The notes: generated from the letters alone by a model not told the origin. 64,000 bases of DNA from Streptomyces griseorubiginosus (GCF_001514195.1 NZ_KQ948734.1:1183076-1247075); one strand, 5' to 3'; numbered from the stretch's first letter, positions 17,462 to 26,733 are shown. Translations and numbers: made by a program.

Positions 17462-19012
17462 TCAGCTCTCCGTGACCATGAGGGAGGCCATCATGCCCTC
17501 GTCCTCGTGCTGGAGCAGATGGCAGTGGAGCATGTACATGTAGGTGTCGTCGGCGAAGTCCGTGAACTCCATGGCGATCACGAGGGTGCCGCCGCCGACC
17601 ACCTCGTAGGTGTCGCGCCAGCCCAGATCGACCCCGGTGGGAGCCTCGCCGTTGATCGAGATCACCTGGTAGGGCACGTCGTGCAGATGGAAAGAGTGCT
17701 CCAGCTGCGAGGAGTTGGTGATCGTCCAGATCTCCTTGGCGCCCAGTGTGGTGCTGATCATCGCCATGTTCGCCATGGAGAGACCGGCCGAACCGTTGAT
17801 CTTCATGGTCGCGCCCGTGTTGCTGAGCGTGATGGTCCGCGCCGTGAAGTCGGAGGTGTCGTACCGCTCGATGGTGTTGAGGGTGCTCGGCAGGTCGTCC
17901 GGGGTGTCGGTGCCGCCCGCGGTGACGGTGAGGAACTCGTAGGTCCCGGAGCCGCCGCGGATCCAGCCGGTCGTGACGACCGCCTCCAGGGTGACGTCCT
18001 CGGTGACGTCCATGACGAACTCGGCGCGGGCTCCGGCGACCAGCCGGATGCTGGTGACCTCCGTGACCTCGGTCAGATAGCCCTGCTCGGTGGCGATCTG
18101 GGTCAGGGTGCCGCCGTCGCTGCGCTGGAGCGTGATGATGTCCGAGGGTGAGGCGTTGAGCGCCCGGAAGCGGTTGCGGGTCTTGGTGGCGGCGAACGCG
18201 AGGGTGGTGTCGTCGACGTTCTGGCCGTTCACCAGCAGCGGGAAGCTGAGGCCGTTGCTGAGGTAGCCGCTCTGGTTGTACTTGATGTCGCCAGTGCTGT
18301 CGACGGCCAGACACTGGAAGATCAGCGGGATGTCGTCCACGCCGTAGTCGCCGGGCAGAGCGGCCGAGGCGTCGGAGTCGTCCTCCACGATGATCATCCC
18401 GGCCAGTCCGTGGGTGGCCTGCTCGGCCGTGGTGCCCAGGGCGTGCGGGTGGTACCAGAGGGTCTTGGCCTCGTCGAGGACCTCGAAGGTGGGGGCCCAG
18501 GTGGTGCCGGCGGAGAAGGCGTTCTGCGGGCCGCCGTCCATCTTCGGCGGGACGTGGGCGCCGTGGAAGTGGACGGTGGTGTCCTCGCTGAGGTTGTTGG
18601 TGATGTTCAGCAGGACGGTGTCGCCCTTGGTCCACTTCAGCGTGGGGCCGAGGAAGGACTGGTTGTAGCCGGCGGTCGTGCTGGTGACACCGCTGAGCAC
18701 CTCGGCGGTGCCGGTCTGGGCCGCCAGGGTGAAGGTGGTGGTGCCGTCGGAGGTGGTGCCCTCCAGCAGGTCCGGGATGGTGAGGGTGCCGTCCGTCGCC
18801 GCGGCGGCCTTGCTGCGGGTGCCCTCGGTGAGGAGGGAGAAGGTCGCACCGGCCGCCGCCACCGCCCCGAGGCCGATCCCGGCCATGCCGCCGAGGAACT
18901 TCCGCCGGTGCAGGCCCTTCTTGTGGCCGCCGGTCCTCTTGGTGTGCTCGCCCTTGGCCGCCAGGCCGTCCCTCGCGTGCGCGCCGCCGCCGGGCTCTGT
19001 GGTGTGTGTCAT
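17462..19012 (-). CDS. Tat-exported multicopper oxidase (CotA/bilirubin oxidase-like)
   Basis: 516 residues; ATG at 19012 (complement). The N-terminus carries a twin-arginine signal (RRKFLGGMAGIGLG, residues about 37-50) after a His/Lys-rich lead. Three cupredoxin domains follow. Copper ligands seen: HFHG and WYHPHALG in domain 1, EHSFHLHDVPYQV and HCHLLQHEDEGMM at the C-terminus, covering type 1, 2 and 3 sites. The HCHLLQHEDEGMM form with Met as axial ligand matches CotA-like enzymes. It oxidises phenols, metal ions or pigments at the cell surface. It sits alone between the cysteine desulfurase and amidase genes. Confidence 0.93.
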   Translation of the reverse strand: MTHTTEPGGGAHARDGLAAKGEHTKRTGGHKKGLHRRKFLGGMAGIGLGAVAAAGATFSLLTEGTRSKAAAATDGTLTIPDLLEGTTSDGTTTFTLAAQTGTAEVLSGVTSTTAGYNQSFLGPTLKWTKGDTVLLNITNNLSEDTTVHFHGAHVPPKMDGGPQNAFSAGTTWAPTFEVLDEAKTLWYHPHALGTTAEQATHGLAGMIIVEDDSDASAALPGDYGVDDIPLIFQCLAVDSTGDIKYNQSGYLSNGLSFPLLVNGQNVDDTTLAFAATKTRNRFRALNASPSDIITLQRSDGGTLTQIATEQGYLTEVTEVTSIRLVAGARAEFVMDVTEDVTLEAVVTTGWIRGGSGTYEFLTVTAGGTDTPDDLPSTLNTIERYDTSDFTARTITLSNTGATMKINGSAGLSMANMAMISTTLGAKEIWTITNSSQLEHSFHLHDVPYQVISINGEAPTGVDLGWRDTYEVVGGGTLVIAMEFTDFADDTYMYMLHCHLLQHEDEGMMASLMVTES

Positions 19013-19090
19013 GGCCGGGGAGCCTCGACGTAAGCGCTGTGTGAACACTGGGGCGAACCTGGGCGCGAGCCCGGGAAGCTGTGAAGCCGG

Positions 19091-19132
19091 GGGGCGGTCA
19101 ACTTCCTTGAGCAGAAGGAAAGTTGACGCCCC
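19091..19132 (-). terminator. Long stem-loop downstream of the amidase gene
   Basis: The 18-base arms 19091-19108 (GGGGCGGTCAACTTCCTT) and 19115-19132 (AAGGAAAGTTGACGCCCC) pair with one bulged base on each side around GAGCAG. It lies 60 bases past the amidase stop and 79 bases upstream of the oxidase start, so it most likely ends amidase transcription. It could also serve as an operator for the oxidase. Confidence 0.7.
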
Positions 19133-19192
19133 GCAGGTCATGGGCGGGGCGCGGAACAAGTCGGGCACGCGGGCCGGGCCCGAAGTTCATAT

Positions 19193-19858
19193 CTACGCGG
19201 AGGCCCGCCCGGCCTGCCGCACCAGCTTCATGTACCGGTCCCAGTCCCAGTGCCTGCCGGGGTCGGTGTGGTCCGTCCCCGGGACCTCCACGTGCCCGAT
19301 GATGTGCTCCCGGTCGACGGGTATGCCGTAACGCGCGCATATCCCGGCGGTGAGCCGCGCCGAGGCCGCGTACATCGCGTCCGTGAAGTCCTCGGGCCGG
19401 TCCACGAAGCCCTCGTGCTCGATGCCCACACTGCGTTCGTTGTAGGAGCGGTTGCCCGCGTGGTACGCCACGTCCAGCTCGCGGATCATCTGGGTGATCC
19501 GGCCGTCCTTGCCGACGATGTAGTGCGCGGCCGCGCCGTGGCCCGGGTCCTGGAACACCTTCACCGCGCTCGCGAAGCTGCCCTGGGTGACATGGACGAC
19601 CACCATGTCTATGCGGTAGTCGTCGGGCCGGTCCGCGCGCCGCCAGTTCGCGTCGGAGGCCGCCACCCAGCGTGCGCCCCGGAAGTCCACCGCGCCCTCG
19701 ACCCGCGGCTTCTCCACCCCCGGTGTCCGCCACCACAGCCGCGCCAGCTCGTCCCGGGCCAGCACGGCCGAGCCCACCGCGGCCGCCGTCCCGCCGACGA
19801 GCAGCGCCCGGCGCCCGATGCGCCGGTCGGTGTCCCTGGAACCCTCTGTCGCCCCCAT
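19193..19858 (-). CDS. N-acetylmuramoyl-L-alanine amidase (Amidase_2/PGRP fold), Tat signal
   Basis: 221 residues from ATG 19858 (complement). The signal RRIGRRALLVGGTAAAVGSA with twin Arg suggests Tat export. The Amidase_2 domain follows with MVVVHVTQG (first zinc His), YHAGNRSYNERSVGIEHEG (central block) and HIIGHVEVPGTDHTDPGRHW (second His and acidic ligand). It cuts the lactyl-amide bond between MurNAc and L-Ala in peptidoglycan. It is divergent from mnmA with a 60-bp gap. From memory the same amidase sits beside mnmA in other Streptomyces. Confidence 0.92.
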   Translation of the reverse strand: MGATEGSRDTDRRIGRRALLVGGTAAAVGSAVLARDELARLWWRTPGVEKPRVEGAVDFRGARWVAASDANWRRADRPDDYRIDMVVVHVTQGSFASAVKVFQDPGHGAAAHYIVGKDGRITQMIRELDVAYHAGNRSYNERSVGIEHEGFVDRPEDFTDAMYAASARLTAGICARYGIPVDREHIIGHVEVPGTDHTDPGRHWDWDRYMKLVRQAGRASA

Positions 19859-19918
19859 GTGATCGTCAACGGATACCCGGCGGCCCCGGTTCCCGCGCCC
19901 CCTTACTCTTGAAGGGTT

Positions 19919-21049
19919 ATGACTGACACCACGCAGCGCCCCCTTCGCGTTCTCGCCGCCATGTCCGGAGGAGTGGACTCCGCCGTCGCCGCCGCCCGTG
20001 CCGCCGAAGCCGGCCACGACGTCACCGGCGTCCACCTCGCGCTCTCCGCGAACCCGCAGTCCTTCCGCACGGGCGCGCGGGGCTGTTGCACCATCGAGGA
20101 CTCCCGCGACGCCCGCCGCGCGGCCGACGTCATCGGCATCCCCTTCTACGTCTGGGACCTCGCCGACCGCTTCCGCGAGGACGTCGTCGAGGACTTCGTC
20201 GCCGAGTACGAGGCCGGCCGCACCCCCAACCCCTGCCTGCGCTGCAACGAGAAGATCAAGTTCGCCGCGCTGCTCGACAAGGCGCTGGCGCTGGGCTTCG
20301 ACGCGGTGTGCACCGGCCACTACGCGAAGGTGGTCACCCTCGCGGACGGCTCCCGCGAGCTGCACCGCGCCTCCGACATGGCGAAGGACCAGTCCTACGT
20401 CCTCGGTGTCCTGGACGAGAAGCAGCTGGCGCACGCCCTGTTCCCGCTCGGTGACACCGTCACCACCAAGGACGAGATCCGCGCCGAGGCCGAGCGCCGG
20501 GGGCTCGCGGTCGCGAAGAAGCCCGACTCGCACGACATCTGCTTCATCGCCGACGGCGACACCCAGGGCTTCCTGGCGAACCGGCTGGGCAAGGCCGAGG
20601 GCGACATCGTCGACGAGTCCGGCGCGAAGATCGGTACCCACGAGGGCGCGTACGGCTTCACCATCGGTCAGCGCAAGGGGCTGCGGATCGGCACCCCGGC
20701 CGCCGACGGCAAGCCGCGCTACGTCCTCGACATCTCGCCGGTGAACAACACGGTCACGGTCGGCCCGGCCGCGGCCCTGGACGTCACCGCCCTCACCGCC
20801 ATCAAGCCCCGCTGGTGCGGCACCGCCCCGGCCGGCCCCGGCACCTACACCGCCCAGCTCCGCGCCCACGGCGGCGAGACCGAGGTCACCGCCGAGCTGG
20901 TCGACGGCCGCCTGGAGGTCTCGTTCACCGAGCCGGTCCGCGGGGTGGCCCCCGGCCAGGCCATCGTCCTGTACGACGACACCCGCGTGGTGGGCTCGGC
21001 GACCATCGCGACCACCACGCGCGCGAGGACGACGACTCCGGTCGCCTGA
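19919..21049 (+). CDS. mnmA: tRNA-specific 2-thiouridylase MnmA
   Basis: 376 residues from ATG 19919. A TACTCT (-10-like) lies nine bases before the ATG and GAAGGG is immediately adjacent. The ATP-pyrophosphatase P-loop is [11 protein letters not shown] near the N-terminus. The nucleophile C106 is in NPCLRCNEK and the persulfide-accepting C208 in [14 protein letters not shown]. The C-terminal tRNA-binding beta domain starts [17 protein letters not shown]. It makes s2U34 at the wobble position of tRNA Lys, Glu and Gln in the cytosol, using sulfur from a cysteine desulfurase, most likely the gene at 16268. Confidence 0.96.
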   Translation: MTDTTQRPLRVLAAMSGGVDSAVAAARAAEAGHDVTGVHLALSANPQSFRTGARGCCTIEDSRDARRAADVIGIPFYVWDLADRFREDVVEDFVAEYEAGRTPNPCLRCNEKIKFAALLDKALALGFDAVCTGHYAKVVTLADGSRELHRASDMAKDQSYVLGVLDEKQLAHALFPLGDTVTTKDEIRAEAERRGLAVAKKPDSHDICFIADGDTQGFLANRLGKAEGDIVDESGAKIGTHEGAYGFTIGQRKGLRIGTPAADGKPRYVLDISPVNNTVTVGPAAALDVTALTAIKPRWCGTAPAGPGTYTAQLRAHGGETEVTAELVDGRLEVSFTEPVRGVAPGQAIVLYDDTRVVGSATIATTTRARTTTPVA

Positions 21050-21092
21050 GGAGTCCCGCGGGGCCCCGTCGCCCGAGGGGTCTCGCAGGGCC

Positions 21093-22733
21093 CTACGACG
21101 GCGCCCACAGCTCGAACCGGCTGGTGCCCCATGCCGTGGCGTAGGGCACCGTGCCGATGAGGCGGTAGCCGGTCGAGTGCAGGAGCGCCTCGCGGACCGT
21201 GGTGCTCTCGCCCGTCGGGTTGCCCCGGTCGAGCACGATGAGGGTGAAGTGCCGGTCGGCGACGGCCGCCTTGAAGCCGGCCGCCCCCGTCAGGTGCTGA
21301 CCGGAGCGGTTCGTGTAGTCGATCGTGTACGTCGAGTTCCACTGCCGGTACGAGGTGTCCTTGCCCAGCGCGTAGACGGGCACCTCGTAGGTGTCGGCGA
21401 GGTAGGTGCCGTGCGCGCTCATGTAGGGCCGCAGCGTGGCCACGAGGCTCCTGGAGTCGGGCCACGCGTGGAAGTTGTCGTAGGCCTGCGACATCCCGCT
21501 GGAGAGCAGCACCACGCCCAGGAAGATCGCCCACTGCGGGTACTTGAAGTGCGCGCCCATGAGGCGGGTGACGCCGACCCCGGCGAGGGGCGCGGCGAAG
21601 AACAGTCCGTAGCCGATGTGCTTGTGCAGCGAGACCTCGGTGTGCAGATGCAGCTGGTAGGCGGGTGCGAGCAGGGCCGTGCCGACCAGGACAAGCCCGA
21701 GAGCGGCCCGCCAGCGGGCACCCGGCAGCGCCCCGCGCCAGCCGGGCATCTCGCTCATGCGGCCGCTGCGGACGTAGCTGAAGGCCCCCACCAGGGCCAC
21801 GGCGACTGCCAGGCCACCCCAGCGGGCCGAGTCCTTCACGATGGTCCAGGAGGGCGTCGTACCGGCCGCACGGGCCGTCGTGGTGGACTGGATCGCCGCC
21901 AGGTACCCGGAGGCGTACAGCCCCGCCCCCAGCAGCGCCACCGTCGCCACCGTGAGCAGCACACCGCGCCCGAGCGCCCTGGGCAGACCGCGCCGTTGGT
22001 AGACGGTCAGCACCCCGAGCAGCACCACCGTCGGCAGGTACAGGGCCGAGGCGTACTTGACCGCCACGGCGAGCGCGGCGACCGGCGCGGCGAGCAGGGT
22101 CAGCAGCGGGTGCGAGTCCGCGGTGCGGACGACGATCCAGGCGGCCAGCCCCAGCAGGAACAGGGCGAGGGCGTCGTAGGTCGCGAAGTTGCCCATGAAC
22201 GCGGTGGACTGGGCCACGGCGAAGACACCGGCGGCGCACAGTCCCGCCCGCTCGTTGAAGAGGCGGCGCGTCATCGCGTACAGGAGCGAGGTGCAGCCGA
22301 GCATGCAGGCCAGGCTCAGGGCGCGGGCGCCGGCCAGCCCGAACACCGAGTCGACGGCGGCGGCGAGGACCGGGTAGAGGACGGGCGCGCCGGAGAAGTA
22401 GCTGTCGAAGGCGCCGTAGAGCGGGGTGCCGTGCAGCAGATGGTCGATCTCCGCGTGGCCGGCGAAGAGGTACAGGGCCTCGTCCTCGAAGGCGGTGTTC
22501 TGCAAGCGCAGCGACAGGCCGGCCTGGATCACCAGCAGGGCGAGCAGGACGAGCCGGCTGACCCAGATCCGGCGTGAGCTCGGGGCGGCCGACCAGCCGG
22601 AGTCCGGGACGGGGCTGAGGGTGTAGCCGGACGGGGCCTGCTTGAGCACCCTCAGCTGCATCGTCTCGGCGACCCGGGACCGCTTCTTGAGGTGGGCCAC
22701 GGATATCTGCATGGTGGAGTCGTTGTGCTCCAT
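21093..22733 (-). CDS. Membrane glycosyltransferase-like protein (ArnT/PMT, GT39-like)
   Basis: 546 residues from ATG 22733 (complement). A cytoplasmic N-terminus of about 55 residues is followed by ten or more membrane helices. The first external loop has the Asp-Glu pair FEDEALYLF, as in polyprenyl-phosphate-dependent mannosyl/arabinosyl transferases. The C-terminal 130 residues form a soluble extracytoplasmic domain. It is the third gene of a minus-strand operon (11 bases after the GH26-like gene), so it probably adds sugars from a lipid carrier to the polymer made by the first gene. The acceptor is unknown. Confidence 0.8.
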   Translation of the reverse strand: MEHNDSTMQISVAHLKKRSRVAETMQLRVLKQAPSGYTLSPVPDSGWSAAPSSRRIWVSRLVLLALLVIQAGLSLRLQNTAFEDEALYLFAGHAEIDHLLHGTPLYGAFDSYFSGAPVLYPVLAAAVDSVFGLAGARALSLACMLGCTSLLYAMTRRLFNERAGLCAAGVFAVAQSTAFMGNFATYDALALFLLGLAAWIVVRTADSHPLLTLLAAPVAALAVAVKYASALYLPTVVLLGVLTVYQRRGLPRALGRGVLLTVATVALLGAGLYASGYLAAIQSTTTARAAGTTPSWTIVKDSARWGGLAVAVALVGAFSYVRSGRMSEMPGWRGALPGARWRAALGLVLVGTALLAPAYQLHLHTEVSLHKHIGYGLFFAAPLAGVGVTRLMGAHFKYPQWAIFLGVVLLSSGMSQAYDNFHAWPDSRSLVATLRPYMSAHGTYLADTYEVPVYALGKDTSYRQWNSTYTIDYTNRSGQHLTGAAGFKAAVADRHFTLIVLDRGNPTGESTTVREALLHSTGYRLIGTVPYATAWGTSRFELWAPS

Positions 22734-22744
22734 CTACGGGCCCC

Positions 22745-23755
22745 CTACGGCTTCCGGACGTCGACGCCGAAGGAGTCGTCCGCGGCCGCCTTCTTGAACG
22801 CGGCGAGCGACAACGGGCCGCTGTCGATGCGCCAGTCGGCCTCCTTCTTGAGGTTGAACCAGACCAGGCCCAGCATGTCGGCACGCGCGCGTACCCCTGC
22901 GAACAGGTCGGCGATCTGGGCGGGTTTGCGCTCCCCGGCCTGCACACCGGTCTCCGCGATCAGGAACGGCTTGCGGCTGAAGCGCCGGATCTCCTTCAGT
23001 GTCGGCCCGAAGAGGGTGTCGAAGGTGGTCGGGCCGCTGAGCGCGTAGTAGCCGACGACACCGATCCAGTCGACGTACGCGTCACCCGGGTAGTACGGCT
23101 TGAGCCGCACGTCCGGGACCGGGTTGATCACGTTCGGGCTCCACACCCAGATGACGTCCGCCGCGCCCTCGTCGGTGAACAGGTCGTGGATGTGCCGCCA
23201 CGCGCGCGCGAAGTCGGCGGCGCTCGTCTTCTTGCTGCCCCAGGGGTACCAGCCGCCGTTCATCTCGTGCCCGAAGCTCAGCGCGAGCGGCCGGTTGTAG
23301 TCGCGCACGGCGTCCGCGAACTCCCGGATGTAGGTGTCCTGCTCGCCGTCGGCGATCTGCGCGGCCGTGTGGGAGAAGGGCTCCCACACCAGGAAGGGCA
23401 GCTGGCCGTCGTCCCAGACGGCACGGTTGACGTCCGCCTGGAACGGGTCGCCCCACTTGGCGTAGTACTCGCGCAGGTCGGGCCGCTTGCCCGCCTTCTC
23501 GGTGAAGGCCGTGACGGGAGCGGTCGTGCGGGGCGAGCCGTTGAAGGCGACCCCGAGGTACTTGCGGTCGGGCCTGAGCAGCGGACGTATGTCGTACGGC
23601 GCTTCGGCGCTCGGTGACGCCACCTGGGCCTTCGCGGCCGCCGAGGAGACCTGGGGCGCGGGCGGCGCACAGGCCCCGAGCGTCACGAGCAGAGAGCCGA
23701 CGAGCGCGAGCAGCAGGAGGCGGGGCCGGGTCATGCCGCGGTGGGGCCCGGTCAT
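22745..23755 (-). CDS. GH26-like glycoside hydrolase lipoprotein
   Basis: 336 residues. ATG 23755 (complement) is chosen because it overlaps the preceding stop as ATGA; a second Met lies seven codons later. The signal peptide ends in TLGAC, a lipobox. The catalytic domain shows GHEMNGGWYPWG (the GH26 acid/base Glu region), then IWVWSPN, WIGVVGYYAL and FLIAETG with the likely nucleophile Glu. GH26 enzymes cut beta-mannans or mixed beta-glucans. Translational coupling to the GT2 synthase suggests it trims or edits that polymer at the cell surface, as hydrolases do in cellulose and alginate operons. Confidence 0.85.
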   Translation of the reverse strand: MTGPHRGMTRPRLLLLALVGSLLVTLGACAPPAPQVSSAAAKAQVASPSAEAPYDIRPLLRPDRKYLGVAFNGSPRTTAPVTAFTEKAGKRPDLREYYAKWGDPFQADVNRAVWDDGQLPFLVWEPFSHTAAQIADGEQDTYIREFADAVRDYNRPLALSFGHEMNGGWYPWGSKKTSAADFARAWRHIHDLFTDEGAADVIWVWSPNVINPVPDVRLKPYYPGDAYVDWIGVVGYYALSGPTTFDTLFGPTLKEIRRFSRKPFLIAETGVQAGERKPAQIADLFAGVRARADMLGLVWFNLKKEADWRIDSGPLSLAAFKKAAADDSFGVDVRKP

Positions 23756-25416
23756 ACGGCGACCTCCTCGGTGAGCTGCGGCTGCGCGGGTGCGGCCTCC
23801 TCGGCGCGCGGCTGGATGAGGGCACGGGCGACCGCGACGCCGTAGAAGAGGCCCGAGGCGAGCATCAGGGCGTAGTCCGACGGGTTGAGGGAGGTGCTCA
23901 TCCGCCAGACCGCGACCGAGATCCAGGCCACCGCGGTCGTCGCGCTCCAGGCCCACATGCCGATCCACAGGCGGCGCGTCTTGCTGCCCTTGGCGCCGCC
24001 GGCGCCGGTCGGCGTCCAGCCCATGGGGCGGCGGCGGACGGTGTCCCAGATGGCGAAGGCGTGGGCCCAGCCGTACAGGACGCGGGTGGCCCATGCCTCC
24101 AGGCGGTACGGATTCCGGTGCCAGATCGGGTAGATCACGGTCAGGTAGAGCACGCTGGGCACCACCAGGCCGATGTTCGCGAGCTTCAGCTGCTCGGGAG
24201 CCGCCAGCATGATCGTGAGCGCGATGAGCGGGCCGCTGAAGGTCAGCAGACCGGTCTCGACGTAGTAGATGAAACCGGACAAGTAGCACAACCGGCTCGC
24301 GAACCGCATCCTGGTCCGCCAGAAGTCCTTGCTGCCCAGCATCGCCAGCGAGGCCATGCACCAGCGGTACTGCTGGCTGTAGAAGGCGACCACGGTGTCC
24401 GGGCACACACCGGTGGACAGCGCGACCGGCACGTACGTCAGGTCCCAGCCCAGGGACCGCAGTTCGAACCCGGTGTACATGTCCTCGGAGTGCTCGACCA
24501 GGCTGGTGCCGCCGATCTCCGCGAGCGCGCTGCGCCGGTAGACCGCGCAACTGCCCACACAGATCGAGCCGTCGCTCTGCTGCCGGGAGACCTGGACGCT
24601 GCGGTAGAACAGCTCCTGCACGGCCGCCGCCCCGCGCTCGATCCAGTTCTGCTGGTCCAGGACGCGGAAGAACTGCGGGGACTGGACGATCGCGGTGCGC
24701 GGATCGCGGTCCATGTACGGCAGCAGCTCGTGCAGCAGATCGGCGCGCGGGGCGAAGTCGGCGTCCAGGATGAGGATGAAGTCGCCCGAGGACCGCTCGA
24801 AGCCGTGGCGCAGGTTGCCGGCCTTCTTCATCCAGCCGCGGTTGGGCCGCACCAGGTACCGGAAGCCGAAGTCGGCGGCCATCGCGCCGATCTCCGGGTC
24901 GTCGGAGTCGTCCAGCACGATCGGCGTGACCCGCCCCGGGTAGTGCTCGCCCAGGGTGCGCACATGGAGCCAGGTGTTGTGCAGCACCTCGATGGGCTCG
25001 CCGCACACCGGCAGGAAGACGTCCACGTCCGGGTACCGCTCCGGCTGCCACCCCTTGACCAGCCGCCGGTGCCCGCGCAGATCGAAGCTCGGGGCGAAGG
25101 CGTCCAGCCGGAACGAGATCAGATAGCTGACCATGGACAGCACCAGAAGCGGGATGTACGCCCAGATCCAGACGCTCGTCGTCGCCGCCCGCACCTGGCT
25201 GATCACCAGGCAGACGAACCCGACGAGCGACGAGTACGTCAGCACCCAGGTGTGCCGTCGGACGTAGGAGACCTTCTCCCGGTCGTCGGGAGGCGCGGGC
25301 AGCAGCCCGGGGTGGTGGCTGTGGCCGGAAACGGCCTTGCGGGGTTCTGCCCGGCGGCGGCGAGGCGGCGGCACCGTGGCTCGGGCGCCGTCGGGCAGGG
25401 CGTGCGGGGTGTTCAT
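23752..25416 (-). CDS. Family 2 polysaccharide synthase (cellulose synthase-like)
   Basis: 554 residues from ATG 25416 (complement). Two N-terminal membrane helices come first. The GT2 domain has VLDDSDD, DADF (DxD), EHSEDMYTG (the TED-like catalytic base region) and QQYRWCM (QxxRW), all intact, so a processive beta-glycosyltransferase is expected. About five further helices follow from residue 340. There is no PilZ domain. It is the first gene of a three-gene operon with a GH26-like lipoprotein and a GT39-like protein. It differs from the cslA-glxA locus of Streptomyces, because no radical copper oxidase is adjacent. Confidence 0.9.
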   Translation of the reverse strand: MNTPHALPDGARATVPPPRRRRAEPRKAVSGHSHHPGLLPAPPDDREKVSYVRRHTWVLTYSSLVGFVCLVISQVRAATTSVWIWAYIPLLVLSMVSYLISFRLDAFAPSFDLRGHRRLVKGWQPERYPDVDVFLPVCGEPIEVLHNTWLHVRTLGEHYPGRVTPIVLDDSDDPEIGAMAADFGFRYLVRPNRGWMKKAGNLRHGFERSSGDFILILDADFAPRADLLHELLPYMDRDPRTAIVQSPQFFRVLDQQNWIERGAAAVQELFYRSVQVSRQQSDGSICVGSCAVYRRSALAEIGGTSLVEHSEDMYTGFELRSLGWDLTYVPVALSTGVCPDTVVAFYSQQYRWCMASLAMLGSKDFWRTRMRFASRLCYLSGFIYYVETGLLTFSGPLIALTIMLAAPEQLKLANIGLVVPSVLYLTVIYPIWHRNPYRLEAWATRVLYGWAHAFAIWDTVRRRPMGWTPTGAGGAKGSKTRRLWIGMWAWSATTAVAWISVAVWRMSTSLNPSDYALMLASGLFYGVAVARALIQPRAEEAAPAQPQLTEEVAV

Positions 25417-25432
25417 GGGTCGTGCTCCACAA

Positions 25433-25459
25433 GCGAGCCGGAATGCGAAGGAGGCTCGC
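25433..25459. promoter_or_regulatory. Inverted repeat in the leader of the GT2 operon
   Basis: The arms GCGAGCC (25433-25439) and GGCTCGC (25453-25459) are perfect, with a 13-base loop that on the minus strand carries the purine-poor side. The feature starts 17 bases upstream of the GT2 ATG, so it could hide or expose the ribosome site (complement of GAAGGAGGC lies inside it only on the plus strand). The AT-richer 25470-25500 beyond it probably holds the promoter. Confidence 0.4.
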
Positions 25460-25536
25460 CGCGAAAGCGCGAGTTAATGGTGAATCTTATGTGACTAACG
25501 AGTGGGGTTCGGTCTTGGGTTGCTCAAGGTTCGTCC

Positions 25537-26322
25537 TCAGGTGATCGAGAAGAACTCCGCCAGGACCGGTGCAAGGGCGCTCGGATCGACCATGTGGGTC
25601 TGGCCCTCCAGGACGCGGTACGAGCCGTCCGGGGCCGCCTCCGCGACCGCCCGGGTGCCCTCGCGCATCCACTCGGGGCTCGCCCCGCCCGCCACGGCCA
25701 GCACCGGGACCGTGACCGAGGCCAGCCGGTCCCGGGGGACCAGGCCGCCCGCCATGACCGCGTTGTCGTAGGCGAGGGTCGGAGCGACCGACTCCATGCC
25801 GGGCCACATGGGGGAGTTGCGGGCCCCCTGGATCATCTCCTCGCCCATGCCGGTGAGCCGCAGGAACAGCTCCACGGCGTCCCCGCGCCGGCCCTCCGCG
25901 AGTGCCGCGGTGAGGTGCTCGGTGTACTCGGCGTTCTGCTGTGCGCCGCCCTCGAGGAAGTCGGCGAACGGCGTCTCGTACACGGCGACCCGGCGCACCG
26001 GCAGTCCGCTCGCCGCGGCCTCCAGCACCAGCGCACCGCCGGACGAGATGCCGCACAGGCTCGCCTCGCCGCCCGCCTCCTCGATCAGCGCGGCGAGGTC
26101 CTCCACCTCACGGGCCACCTCGTAAGGGGCCGTGTCACCGCTCGCCCCGCGTCCCCGGCGGTCGTACACCAGCACCTCGTACCGCTCCGACAGCGGCACG
26201 GCCAGCGGCGCGACCGTGCCTCCCGTCGACATCGCGCCGCTGACGAGGATGACCGCCGGGCCCTGCCCGGTGCGTTCGTACGCGATCGGGGTGCCGTCGC
26301 GCGAGAGGGTCTTCTTGTCCAT
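25537..26322 (-). CDS. Alpha/beta-hydrolase
   Basis: 261 residues from ATG 26322 (complement). Oxyanion region GPAVILVSGAMSTGG, then VYDRRGRGASGD, nucleophile elbow CGISSGG, and probable catalytic His in EGQTHMV near residue 245. The acid is likely the Asp/Glu after VPVLAVAGG, where the sequence reads ASPEW. It is cytosolic, without a signal peptide. The substrate cannot be read from the sequence. The CGISSGG elbow with a second Ser is shared with a common actinobacterial subgroup. It lies 37 bases downstream of the DUF427 gene on the same strand, so the two may be co-transcribed. Confidence 0.85.
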   Translation of the reverse strand: MDKKTLSRDGTPIAYERTGQGPAVILVSGAMSTGGTVAPLAVPLSERYEVLVYDRRGRGASGDTAPYEVAREVEDLAALIEEAGGEASLCGISSGGALVLEAAASGLPVRRVAVYETPFADFLEGGAQQNAEYTEHLTAALAEGRRGDAVELFLRLTGMGEEMIQGARNSPMWPGMESVAPTLAYDNAVMAGGLVPRDRLASVTVPVLAVAGGASPEWMREGTRAVAEAAPDGSYRVLEGQTHMVDPSALAPVLAEFFSIT

Positions 26323-26359
26323 GCCTGTGGAGACTGCCGCACGGCACGGAAATCATCGG

Positions 26360-26683
26360 TCAGGACACGTCGACTTCGTAGAAGCAGAGATGGTCCTTGA
26401 TCTCGGCGACGGCGGGTTTCGGTTCGGGATACGACCACACCAGGTCGGGCGCGTCCGGCAGCGACCAGTAGGACGCGGTGCCCTTGAAGGGACAGTAGGT
26501 GTGCGTGTCGGAGGGGGTCAGCAGGTCCAGGCGTACGTCCTCCGCGGGGAGGTAGTACCGCGCGGGACAGCCCGTCTCCCTGAGGACGAGCGGGCGCGTG
26601 CTCTCCGCGAGGACCTGGTCGCCGTGCACCACGCGCACGTGCTGGTCGGCTTGCTCGATGGTGATCGTGTGTCCTTCGGCCAT
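26360..26683 (-). CDS. DUF427 domain protein
   Basis: 107 residues, full length for the family. Typical blocks: HVRVVHGDQVLAES, ARYYLPAEDVRLDLL, HTYCPFKGTASYWS and IKDHLCFY with a final acidic tail. It is a compact beta fold of unknown function with conserved Cys and Trp, found widely in Actinobacteria. It diverges from the LOG-family gene with a 50-bp gap. Confidence 0.88.
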   Translation of the reverse strand: MAEGHTITIEQADQHVRVVHGDQVLAESTRPLVLRETGCPARYYLPAEDVRLDLLTPSDTHTYCPFKGTASYWSLPDAPDLVWSYPEPKPAVAEIKDHLCFYEVDVS

Positions 26684-26721
26684 ACCGGGACAGCGCTCGG
26701 GGGCCGCCGGTTCTTCCCGCG

Positions 26722-26727
26722 TACCGT
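26722..26727 (+). promoter_or_regulatory. -10 element of a probable leaderless transcript (LOG gene)
   Basis: TACCGT followed by six bases and then ATG 26734, with no ribosome-binding site; the same arrangement precedes the thioesterase gene. Confidence 0.5.
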
Positions 26728-26733
26728 GGCCGC

